Positions 20,829 to 30,526 of a stretch of DNA of 39,674 nucleotides are shown piece after piece; position 1 is the stretch's first letter, and each line of letters opens with the position of its first letter. Origin of the DNA: Cudoniella acicularis (Eukaryota > Ascomycota > Leotiomycetes > Helotiales > Helotiaceae). Where the stretch lies: assembly GCA_013054445.1 (NCBI GenBank), contig JAAMPI010000394.1, forward strand, positions 1-39,674, in the 5' to 3' direction. The notes beneath the pieces are model-generated. The model had not been told where the DNA came from. It worked only from the letters and a program-made list of their open reading frames with translations, and did not search any database. The position numbers and the translations under genes are program-made.

Positions 20829-21674
20829 TTATGCATGCGACGAATCCCCTGTACTACTCAATAATCTTCGGGTAGAGGCAAAGCTCTGAGAAATCGTGAG
20901 AGCTGCGGGAGGTCTTGCAATGTCGCTGATGTCTTCCGACTCTACCCCTTGAGCGTCACTGTACCCAGGTGGATCACTCATCCTCTGATTATGCCCATCA
21001 GCGCTCAGTCTGCTCAACTCCACCGTATCTTCTCCCGTGTGACTGCCTATGCTCCTCCTCATATCAGCCCCCACAACATCCACACTCCTCAAGCTTGGCG
21101 GTTTCGAGCCAGGAACATATGGCGGGGGAGCTTCGCCTCTCTCATCTAGACCCTCTTCTCTTTCTTCGACCCGATTGCCAGCACCAGCTCCTAAACCGAA
21201 CCCAAAGCCATTATAATTTCGAGGTCTCCCAAATCGTGTACGGAAGCCTGCCACGTCCTGAGCAAGTGCTCTTTGGCTGTTGCGTCGAAGCAGAGCAGCT
21301 TTCCGCTTTTTCCGACGTCCGATATATAGTATACAGATGCAGAAAAGTACTGCAACGAGAGCAACAATGAGGAAGTAGTAGTTGAAGACGTGTGTTTCTC
21401 CAGGGAACTCTTGGTCACCTGGACCGGAGCCTGGGGTTTGTGCCGTGGAGAACAAAGTTGGAGTGGCGGGGTCGATTGAGGGCGAGGGAGAAATTGAAGA
21501 GGTGAGAAGTGTTGTTAGCGATGGTATTCGTGTCGGTGCGGATGGTTGATCTGTAAGCTGGGCGAAGGAGGATGTGGGAAGGACAATAGACAGAAAGAGG
21601 AAGGTGGAAGAGAAGGGAAAAGTTGATCTTGAATAAAGACACTCCCGTCGGGATCTCAATCGCCTAGAAGACAT
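20829..21674 (-). CDS. Single-pass membrane protein with PPxY motifs
   Basis: An uninterrupted 281-residue frame starting at an ATG. An N-terminal hydrophobic segment at about 19-38 (ending TSSFAQL) looks like a signal peptide. A Ser/Thr/Pro-rich stretch of about 55 residues would be extracellular or luminal, then a transmembrane helix at 99-119 is followed by a basic stop-transfer run (RRKKRK). The cytosolic tail carries PPPY (183-186) and PPGY (235-238), the kind of motif bound by WW domains of Rsp5/Nedd4 ubiquitin ligases. The layout resembles yeast Rsp5 adaptors of the Rcr1/Rcr2 or Ssh4 kind, but I see no specific homology. It is convergent with the reductase gene, 160 bp apart. Confidence 0.8.
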   Translation of the reverse strand: MSSRRLRSRRECLYSRSTFPFSSTFLFLSIVLPTSSFAQLTDQPSAPTRIPSLTTLLTSSISPSPSIDPATPTLFSTAQTPGSGPGDQEFPGETHVFNYYFLIVALVAVLFCICILYIGRRKKRKAALLRRNSQRALAQDVAGFRTRFGRPRNYNGFGFGLGAGAGNRVEEREEGLDERGEAPPPYVPGSKPPSLRSVDVVGADMRRSIGSHTGEDTVELSRLSADGHNQRMSDPPGYSDAQGVESEDISDIARPPAALTISQSFASTRRLLSSTGDSSHA

Positions 21675-22223
21675 TTTTGGAGATATTTGAAGGGGAGGGA
21701 GGGCGTAGGTGGAGAGGAAAGATTAGGGACTATCAAAACGAGTTAACGAGTAAAATAAGTGCGTTTGCTGGAGGATTTCGAAATAACCCCCCCTCTTCAA
21801 TGGGCTGCATACAGATTGCAGGGATAACGATCGGCATGCGGTAGGATATTGACAGAGATAGAAAAGGAAGGTCAACAGTCATGATTTCGAAAGATAGGAC
21901 GACGCAAGAAGAGTTGGTCTATCACATAAGCAACACTGATTGTATTGGACTGACCGTTACCGTTACAATTCAAACACGTTGATGCTGTGAATCCCGAACT
22001 TGCCGAAACGGACAAAGAAACTTTAATCCCAACTTCGGACCCCGGTGCTACGAAGCCAATCAAACGCCACCAGCTTTTTAATGGTGTGCCACAATCCCAC
22101 CAGATCCGGGTTTTTCCCCATTGCCCGTACAGAAGCCAACAGCTAATCATCACGCGACCTAAACTTTTAATATTGAAACTTGCGAAACTTCGAAAGTGGT
22201 CTGAGAGCCTGTGAGAGGTCAAG
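21675..22223. other. Divergent promoter region between the PY-motif membrane protein and TFB5
   Basis: 549 bp between two start codons on opposite strands, so it must hold both promoters. A C-run lies near 21787. I see no strong known element. Confidence 0.5.
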
Positions 22224-22548
22224 ATGCCGAAAGCTGTGAGAGGTAAAATGTTTCGTTTGGCTTGTCATGGCGTGGCGACAAGGGCTGACCGTATTAGGCG
22301 TCCTCGTGCAGTGTGACCCGTCTATCAAATCCATCATCTTGAAGATCGATAGCGAAGAGCATGCTTTCGTGGTAGAAGACTTGGATGATCAAACACTGGT
22401 CATTAAGGAGAATATGTTGTCGATATTGAAGATGAGACTCGATGCTGTAAGAGATCTCCAAAACCTTAATCAGAATCAATGTTTACAACTACTATAGGCC
22501 CTGAAGGAGAATATCAAGACACCGACTGATGATGAAGAATCGGACTAG
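22224..22548 (+). CDS. TFB5: TFIIH subunit Tfb5 (TTDA/GTF2H5 homologue)
   Basis: Three exons: 22224-22242, 22298-22446, 22498-22548; introns of 55 and 51 nt. The joined protein is 72 residues (MPKAVRGVLVQCDPSIKSII... ending TPTDDEESD), right at the 70-72 usual for the family. The block GVLVQCDPSIKSIILKID is the family hallmark. Tfb5 is a small core TFIIH subunit that binds Tfb2 (p52), stabilises the complex and is needed for nucleotide-excision repair. The first exon is only 19 nt, so simple ORF calling would start wrongly inside intron 1. Confidence 0.95.
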
Positions 22549-23078
22549 GCTTGGTATCAAGGAAGGGCAACAGTCCGCGCCATGGAGTGTTTTGGAAGTC
22601 ATCTAAAGACACGGATACCGTCATGTTCGTGTCTTCTTTAAACCGCTCATACCGAAGAGGCCAGGCAAGGTACAAATGCTGGCAGTATCAAAGGCGGATC
22701 CCTGGCGTCAGAAATTGCAATTCCGCCAGAAAAATCCTCAGGTATTGTGAAGATACAGGATTACACTAGCAATTCGGACCTCTAGTGGCCTAGGTATCGA
22801 TTCACATTTTCGACCAAAGAAACGAACAGACGGGCAGTCCCCAGCGGATACAACTACGGGCATGCAAGCACCAAAATAATGAGTTATTATCATCCGCATA
22901 GCCAAATGAGTAATTGATCAAGTCATGATTTTCGATATTTACACGGTATTTTTTGCTTAACATATTCTGCGTTTTGCGTCGCGCACATGGTATTTATATT
23001 TTGAACATGCATCACAAAGAACTCTCCTCTCTAGGATTGTGTTTCTGACAAGTATTCTATAATACAAATTTACACTGA
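22549..23078. other. Convergent intergenic region between TFB5 and the uL16m gene
   Basis: Both flanking genes end here, so only their 3' untranslated regions are expected. No reading frame is recognised. Confidence 0.55.
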
Positions 23079-23946
23079 CTACGCGTCTGGTGACAAAGAC
23101 GCCGATGTAGTAGATAACGTTGTCTCCGTAGTTGACCCTATGGGCATTGGCAGAGGGACCTTCCGTCGAGGTCTTTTAAGCTCTTCCATGGTGATGCCGT
23201 CTAGTTTGGTGATGCCAACAACAGGGGGGTCTCCCTTCTTAACGAATTCGTACTGCCCTGTTAATAAAATATCAGTATTTGATTTTTATGCCTTGTGTCT
23301 AGCTCAAAAGCTCACCTGGCATCTTGTTCCCAGCAAGCCGAAATGCATCTCTTGCCACTTGCTCGTGGATGTCTCCTTTCAATTCGAAAATGACCTTACT
23401 GACAGCAATCCTAGAAGCCCAATGATCGAAAGAACCTTTTCCTTTACCCATGCGAACCTATGAGGGGTTAGATGTATGATTTTGAACATAGTTTGAGCTT
23501 TAACATACCTCATTACCACTGCTATACACTCCGATACTCGCACACACTCTCTTGTACAATCGATAACGCATGCCCTTTAGCCGTACTTTGATTGCCTCTT
23601 CTCCATTCTTTAATTGAGATGCGCTGACTCGGCGATGGTGATCGCACATCCTCAATCCATAGTCACCCCATACCATTGTCGTTCCTCTGGCAGATCCACC
23701 TGTTGGGACACGAGGACGGCCCTTCCGTGACCGTTTCTTTTCTGGCTGAGTTGGCAGAAGCCAATTCCCAGGCCTACTAGTTGTACTCGAGAATGGTCTG
23801 CAAGATATGGAGGTCGCATTTTCTAGGAGGGTTGGTCTGCGGAACGACCATGTCGTGACAAGGGTAGAAGATGGCCGTAATGGAGAGGAGGACAATGAGA
23901 GCTTCTCAAAGTGAGCCGCTAGGCTCGAGATATTTCGAGGCTTCAT
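23079..23946 (-). CDS. MRPL16: Mitochondrial large-subunit ribosomal protein uL16m
   Basis: Three exons on the minus strand: 23946-23509, 23457-23316, 23257-23079; introns of 51 and 58 nt; 252 residues. The frame is open upstream to a TTG, but the first ATG at 23946 (MKPRNISS) gives a basic, Ser/Arg-rich presequence fitting a mitochondrial protein. The core [35 protein letters not shown] and [16 protein letters not shown] is the L16 family signature; L16 sits near the peptidyl-transferase centre and helps place A-site tRNA. The tail after KLPGQ-type [14 protein letters not shown] is a fungal extension. Divergent from RFC1. Confidence 0.95.
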
Positions 23947-24280
23947 TGCTAGATATTCGGCGGCCAAAGACCAGCTTGGGACGAAGCTCAGAACTTCAAA
24001 ATGCTGTGATGGCTACGGTGACCGCAAAGGCTGCTATTCGGCAAAAATCCAATTTATCTCGAGAGGTGAAATACTAATTGAATTCAGGAAATAACGTGAA
24101 TTCCTCTTCATTATCTATAAGAATAGAGGTATCTGTAGTAAATTAATATTAAGATGGTAATTCTTTTCAAAACATTAATCATATTAGGTGGCAACTTTTT
24201 TGTGTTGTTGAATTTGATACCTTCGCTGGCGGAAACCGACATTAGGGACCACCGTATTCAATCTAGTCACAGTATCTTGT

Positions 24281-24373
24281 CGCGTAAAGTGGTCGCGCCT
24301 TGAAAGTCGCGTACATCATCGACTCCAAATAATCTTGAATCGCGAATTCAGCACGCCATGTTCACATATCGCG
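24281..24373. promoter_or_regulatory. Cluster of five CGCG motifs upstream of RFC1 (candidate MBF/E2F-type sites)
   Basis: CGCG occurs at 24281-24284, 24294-24297, 24308-24311, 24341-24344 and 24370-24373, each preceded by T. The group lies 66-158 bp upstream of the RFC1 start in the 492-bp gap shared with the uL16m gene. Replication genes in yeasts are commonly driven by MBF through ACGCG-type sites; these are TCGCG, so the match is partial. Confidence 0.4.
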
Positions 24374-24438
24374 GCTTCTAAAACTCACAACTGCCATACT
24401 ACGGGTGAACGTTCATAGCCCGGTCCCATACGCCCAAT

Positions 24439-27400
24439 ATGCCTGCGGATATCCGGAACTTTTTTGGTGGCAGTACTTCAACTCCTATCCGACAGAAGGA
24501 GACCAAGAAGGAAGAAGATTCCAAGAAAAAGCGAAGCAGTCTGTTCTCCAAATTCCTCACCTAGTACACCTTACTGACTTCCTTATAGGAACCCGGAAAG
24601 TTATCGATGACAGTGACGACGACGAGCCAGTGTAAGTCTTTCGTGTTGAGACAGTAGACTTCATACTAAGTTCTAGCAGGCCCAAGAAAGCTACACCAAA
24701 GACAGTACCCCCAAAGAAGCCTGCGTACGTGGATCTCAATTCTGGTAGTAACATATACTGATTGATTTATCTAGCAAGAAAGAGAGCCCCAAAGTCGAAG
24801 AAACGACCACAGCAGATTACTTCGCTTCTAGCAGCAAACCAAAAGCCAAGCCAGCCAAGTCAGTTAAGTCAACACCAACGAAGCCAATTCCCACCTCAAA
24901 AATTGAGAGCAACGGCCGGTCATCCGCTCGAAAGAAGAAAGCCATCTCATACAACGACAACCAAGACGACGATGACTTCGCATTCTTAGACGATGATGCG
25001 GACGCAGGCGATGATATATTTGCGGCAGATGTGAAAAAAGGGAGCAAGCAGAAGGATGCCTACATCGAGAGTGAGAGTGATGATGAACCGATTGTTAAGC
25101 CCAAAAAAGCAATTACAAATGGCAAACCCAAGGGCCCAAAAAAAACCGGCGATTTGGACATGAAAGATGTTGGCGATACTGATTCATTTGTGATGGTTGA
25201 CGATAGTGATGATGTGATGATCGTCGACAATCCAGCCCCAAAATCAGGGAGCAAAAAAAGAAAGTCCGTGGACTTGGAATCAGAGGATGACGAGCCAGCC
25301 TTTGCACCCAAATCAGTGAAGGGGAAGTCTGCAAAACAACCGCCAAGTAAGAAGCCGCGTGCGCCACCCAAAAAGGCAGATAAGGAGGAGAGCTCTTCCA
25401 TCCAAGCAATTCTGGACAATATACCTTTGGTTCGACCACCAACACCTCCCCCCAAAAACCCGGACGCGAAATTCGACTGGAGAAAAGCTGGAGCTACTGG
25501 AGGAAACTCGGGACCTCCCCCCGCAGCTGGCACGAAGGAGATTCCAACCGGGGAGGAGAATTGCTTGGCAGGTTTAACATTTGTCTTCACAGGTTTGCTG
25601 GACACTCTTAGTAGAGAGGAAGGCCAAGAGCTTGTGAAGAGGTATGGTGGTAAAGTTACGGGCCAGCCGAGTGGAAAGACAAGCTTTATTGTACTGGGCA
25701 ATGATGCAGGGCCATCTAAACTGCGAAAAATTGCAGAATTGAAACTCAAGACTGTCAATGAGGATGGACTCTTTGCGCTCATCTCTAACTTGCCGGCAGA
25801 CGGTGGGGATGGTAAGGCCGCGGAAAAGAACATGGAGAAGAAGAAAGCAGAGATGGAAAAGATCAAGAAAGAGGCCGAAGAAATGGAGAAGGAAGAACGA
25901 AGAAAAGTTGCAGAAGCAGAGAGGGCCAGGAAGGCTGCTGAAAAGCTTTCTGCAACGAAAGGTTCGACCGCTAGGCCGCCACCTCCACTAGCTGCTCCTC
26001 TGAGCTCACAATTGTGGACTACCAAGTATGCCCCAACTCAGATAAATCAAATCTGTGGCAACAAATCCTCAGTGGAGAAGATCCAGAGCTGGTTGAAAGG
26101 GTGGCAAGTCGCACATAAGTACGATTTTCAAAAAAAGGGTGCTGATGGCTTGGGAGGCTATCGAGCTGTCATGCTACACGGCCCTCCTGGTGTTGGAAAG
26201 ACGACTGCTGCACACCTTGCCGCCAAACTTGCTGGATACGATGTCATAGAGAGCAATGCCAGCGATACTCGAAGTAAGAAACTAGTCGAGAACGGCTTGG
26301 GCGAAGTCTTGAAAAATACCTCCTTACTTGGGTATTACGCTGGCGATGGGAAGGCAGTAGATGCTACGAAGAAGAAAATTGTCCTGATTATGGATGAGGT
26401 AGACGGAATGTCTGCTGGAGACCGAGGAGGTGTTGGAGCCCTGGCAAAGATCTGCAAGAAGACCGACATCCCCATCATAATGATCTGCAACGAAAGAAAA
26501 TTGCCGAAAATGAAGCCTTTTGACTTCATTACCTACGACATCTTGTTCAAGCGCCCAACTGTGGAACAGGTCCGTTCACGAATTGCTACAATTTGTCACA
26601 GAGAAGGCCTCAAATTACCAATGAATGTTATTGATGCTCTCATTGAGGGTAGCAACAAGGATATTCGGCAGATCATCAACATGATTTCGACAGCTAAGCT
26701 TGATCAGACATCTATGGATTACGATCAAAGCAAGTCGATGGCCAAGGCCTGGGAGAAATCAGTCGTTCTGAAACCTTGGGACATATGCCACAAGCTTCTT
26801 GGCGGCGGTATGTTTGCTCCGGCAAGCAAGGCTACTCTGAATGATAAGATTGAGCTTTATTTCAACGACCACGAGAAGAGTTACCTCATGGTCCAGGAAA
26901 ATTACCTGAACACTAAGCCAATCCAAGCGAACAACTTGACAGGCCGAGAATATAATCTGAAGTGTCTGCAGCTGGCCGATCAAGCCGCAGAAAGCATCAG
27001 TGACGGAGATTTGGTCGATCGAATGATCCATGGTTCGCAACAGCAATGGAGCTTGATGCCAACACATGCAGTATTCAGCACTGTAAGACCAGCGAGCTTT
27101 GTATCTGGGCTTATGCATGGCCAGACGCAATTTACCTCGTGGCTTGGAAATAATAGCAAACAGAGCAAACTTGTTCGCTATGTCAAGGAGATTCAATCCC
27201 ATATGCGCCTTCGAACGTCTGGTGATCGTCACGAAATCCGCCAACAATATCTTCCTGTTCTGTGGACCAGGTTGGTCAAACGACTTGAGCTCGAAGGTAA
27301 ATCTTCAGTGGAGGACATCATTGAGCTTATGGATAGCTATTTTTTGACGAAGGACGACCTCGACTACATTATGGAACTTGGTCTAGGACCACAGGACGAA

Positions 27401-27858
27401 TCGAACGTAAAGCTAGACACTCAGGCGAAGTCTACCTTTACAAGACTGTAAGTAATTTGATGTGCTTGAAAAGATGTTGCTAATACTTTCGAAGCTACAA
27501 CCAACAGTCACATCCTATGCCTTTTATGAAGGCAGGTAACATCATGGCGCCGACTGCAAAGAGCAAAACTGATAAGCCTGATCTCGAAGAAGCTTTGGAC
27601 GAAGACGATGATGCTGAGGTTATTGCTGATGTGGAGCCTAAGGAAGAGGACGAAAATATTGAAGATGTTCTGAAGAAGGACAAATACATTAAGAAGCCCA
27701 AGGCCAAAAAGGCAGCCGCTCCTAAGAAAGCGTCGAAAAAGAAAGCAGCCAAGGATGACGAGATGGACATTGATGATGAGTCCGAAAAAGATGTTAAGCC
27801 GAAGAAGCGGCAAAGCAAGGCAAAGCCAGCAGCTGCTAAGGGCAAAGGAAAGAAGTAA
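24439..27858 (+). CDS. RFC1: Replication factor C large subunit (Rfc1)
   Basis: Five exons: 24439-24538, 24589-24631, 24680-24724, 24775-27447, 27495-27858; introns 47-50 nt; 1074 residues. The N-terminus MPADIRNFFGG is a PIP-box-like start as in other Rfc1 proteins. Then come an acidic/basic linker, a BRCT domain (about 323-403), a Lys/Glu coiled-coil (about 407-453), the AAA+ module with Walker A GPPGVGKTT (532-540), Walker B LIMDEVDG (about 600-607) and sensor 1 IMICNE, the RFC1-type collar, and a Lys-rich tail ending KGKGKK. Rfc1 is the largest subunit of the clamp loader that opens PCNA at primer-template junctions in replication and repair. Intron 2 ends in a tandem TAGCAG acceptor: using the first AG (24676) instead of 24679 adds one codon. 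The first donor is GTCTGT, a weak one. Confidence 0.97.
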
Positions 27859-28475
27859 CCTGGGTTCTTGTCGTTTGTGGGAGTAAATTGCCATTGTGAC
27901 AACGGCATCTTGGAGGATATATTTAGGTGATAGATATACTTAGGTTCTGTGTCTCATTGTAGCATCCACAAACTTGATATGCCGCGGTATACAGCAAAAG
28001 CAGAGTTTATTGACTTTTGACATTCTATCAACTCCTTAAATGACGTATGTTTCTATTGTTGTAGCAAACCGGAGAATGTATGTCCCTTCGCCTCCTGCGC
28101 CCCCTGTCTTTTTCGAGCGTAAAGGGGGGAGGTATGGATCACGTGATGATAAATAAAAATTTAAGCCTGAGTTTAGGAATCGTTGATTGCGTTACGTCAC
28201 TTGTAGGCTAGCATGTCCAAGTCATAATTTTTCGGCTTCAGCAGCTGCCTTTCTAATTAATTCAGCTTTAGCACACGAGTCTCTCAGTACCTAAATGTCC
28301 AATCAGTCTCTACTCAAGTCGAAGCTCGAAGGTGGACGCTGGACCAGTCGGCCGCTAGCGCACTTCTAGGGCAGCTCGCTTAAGATCCCACACTGGCAGA
28401 ATTCACATTTGAATAACTTCCGAGTGAACATTTGACGTCGCAATCGATCGAGCAACGGCCCACGATCCTTTCAAG
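27859..28475. promoter_or_regulatory. RACK1 promoter region with E-box palindrome and CRE-like site
   Basis: 617 bp between RFC1 and the RACK1 start. A perfect palindrome ATCACGTGAT lies at 28138-28147 (CACGTG core, Cbf1/bHLH type) and TTACGTCA at 28192-28199 is CRE/ATF-like. Both are sequence matches only. Confidence 0.4.
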
Positions 28476-29703
28476 ATGGCTGAACAACTCATTCTGAAGG
28501 GCACCCTTGAGGGCCACAGCGGCTGGGTCACCTCGCTCGCCACCTCTCTCGAGAACCCCAATATGCTCCTGTCAGGTTCCCGCGACAAGACTTTGATCAT
28601 CTGGAATTTGACCCGCGACGAGAGCTCCTACGGCTACCCAAAGCGATCTCTCCACGGCCACTCCCATATCGTTTCTGACTGCGTATGTCACTCTGCGAAT
28701 CTTGGTGGATCAATGGTTCAAAAAGGCTGTTTTTGGGAATTGTGCTGAGACTGTTTCTAGGTCATCTCCTCTGACGGAGCCTATGCTCTATCTGCCTCTT
28801 GGGATAAGACCCTGCGCCTCTGGGAGCTGTCCACCGGTACCACCACACGCCGCTTCGTCGGACACACCAACGACGTTCTCTCAGTCTCCTTCTCTGCCGA
28901 CAACAGACAAATTGTTTCCGGATCTCGTGACCGAACAATTAAGCTGTGGAACACTCTTGGCGACTGCAAGTTCACCATCACCGAGAAGGGACACACCGAC
29001 TGGGTTTCGTGCGTACGATTCAGCCCCAACCCCCAAAACCCCGTCATTGTCAGCTCTGGCTGGGACAAGCTTGTGAAGGTAAGGATATTTCTGTTTTGGT
29101 TGAGATGGAGCTTGCGAGTTTCACATGATGCTACGCAACTTATAAAGTATTTGCTACTTCAGAGCTTGGGAGACCAAGCTATGAGACAATTTTCACCAAT
29201 GCCCTGATGAAAACTCGCAAGCTGCTATCTCAAGCTAATCAAATTACCTCGAGAAACAATGCTAAATCTTCCATCAGGTCTGGGAACTCTCCTCTTGCCG
29301 ATTGCAAACCGACCACATTGGCCACACCGGTTACATCAACACAGTCACCATCTCTCCCGATGGATCTCTGTGCGCGTCTGGAGGAAAGGACGGGACAACG
29401 ATGCTTTGGGACTTGAACGAGTCAAAGCACTTGTATTCTTTGAATGCTGGTGATGAGATCCACGCCCTCGTTTTCTCACCAAACCGATACTGGCTCTGCG
29501 CTGCTACCTCAAGCAGTATTATCATCTTTGATTTGGAGAAGAAGAGCAAGGTGGATGAGTTGAAGCCAGATTTCCAGGCAGTTGGCAAGAAGAGCCGAGA
29601 GCCAGAGTGTGTAAGCTTGGCATGGAGCGCGGATGGACAGACCTTGTTTGCTGGTTATACTGACAACATCATTCGGGCTTGGGGTGTTATGTCGAGAGCA
29701 TAG
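28476..29703 (+). CDS. cpcB: RACK1 / Asc1 / CpcB, G-protein beta-like ribosomal scaffold
   Basis: Three exons: 28476-28682, 28761-29078, 29278-29703; introns of 78 and 199 nt; 316 residues, the exact usual length. Starts [23 protein letters not shown] and contains seven WD40 blades, with GH...WD-type ends such as [48 protein letters not shown] and [16 protein letters not shown]1 binds the head of the 40S ribosomal subunit and links translation to signalling; in Neurospora and Aspergillus its homologue also acts in cross-pathway control of amino-acid synthesis. Intron 2 is much longer than other introns in the window because it carries a snoRNA (see 29111-29221), as in the yeast ASC1 gene. Confidence 0.98.
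29111..29221 (+). ncRNA. C/D-box snoRNA, U24 (snR24) type, in RACK1 intron 2
   Basis: A perfect 11-bp terminal stem (CTTGCGAGTTT at 29111-29121 with AAACTCGCAAG at 29211-29221) brings together a C box ATGATGC (29125-29131; consensus RTGATGA, last base off) and a D box CTGA (29204-29207). Between them lies ATTTGCTACTT (29149-29159), the U24 antisense element, followed by a D'-like CAGA (29160-29163), a perfect hairpin GCTTGG-GAGA-CCAAGC (29164-29179) and a C'-like TATGAGA. U24 guides 2'-O-methylation of 25S rRNA, and in yeast it is likewise encoded in the intron of ASC1. The second guide upstream of the D box (TTCACCAATGCC) keeps the CACCAA of human U24 but diverges beyond it. Processing would be from the spliced intron. 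Confidence 0.87.
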
Positions 29704-30526
29704 GGGGTTTGATTGCTTGCATGCGGAATCATGGTTATGGAGACTTGCGGGATTTGCTTGCTTGTCGATTGGCAAGTTGTACTCCAGATTATGGCACTCA
29801 GGAGCTATCAAAAATAGAAATTAAATGACCAACAGGGGTTGTGCCTGACTGTGACGAACTGGATTGCGCGGTTGTGAGTGTAAAAACAGTTGTACTAGAA
29901 TGGGATAACCAAGAAATTTAGGAACCCTTTGAATGTGTAATTAGTATTTTCTCTCTAGGTTGTCCATAATCAAATGTACCGCTTTTCTTGGAGCTTGCCA
30001 GAACAACGGTAAAACTTTGGGTAGAACCCCAAGCTCTTGTAGAAGTTGTTGCGAATCAAAAGATTTTTCAAGATGTTGGAGTTCGTGGCTACGGAACCTT
30101 AATTAGAGATAAACACAGCCACCAAGCTATCTATCGGTAAGATTCTCCTTGAAAAGTCTTGGAAGACCAGGCGAATACCTCTAATGGATAGTTTTCATTT
30201 TTTTTGATAGGCCATGACAGGCTCTTCGTGCCAAGGGGCACTCATGGCTTGCAATACCATAGGTCAGTACCTGAGCCTACGTCAATGACTGCACCAAGCA
30301 TTTACTCGCATTATCTGACATCTATCATGATCTGTAGCTCGGTTGGTTGCATTTCCGTATTTTATATTCCAATCCGCCGTCATTTGTCTCAGTTGAAAAG
30401 CCCAACTGTTTGGGCCGGATGTTCCCCTATCCGAAGACTCTCTGTACCACCATTTCGGTTTTGTCTTTTAATTAGATTCTTGCTCAGAGATCCTTTTTCA
30501 TTGTTCTAATTAAATAATTTCTTGAT
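29704..30526. other. Intergenic region between RACK1 and the NADPH oxidase
   Basis: Holds the RACK1 3' untranslated region and the oxidase promoter. No gene recognised. A hairpin-forming segment (AACAAC 30002-30007 with GTTGTT 30045-30050, inner stem 30015-30033) stands out but has no snoRNA boxes. Confidence 0.5.

Noticed and set aside
25060..26025. 321-codon minus-strand frame opposite RFC1
   Set aside because: Antisense shadow of a strongly biased coding region; no domain of its own.
30001..30050. Hairpin in the RACK1 downstream region as a possible snoRNA or terminator
   Set aside because: No H/ACA or C/D boxes at suitable places and one mismatch in the inner stem; likely a chance structure.
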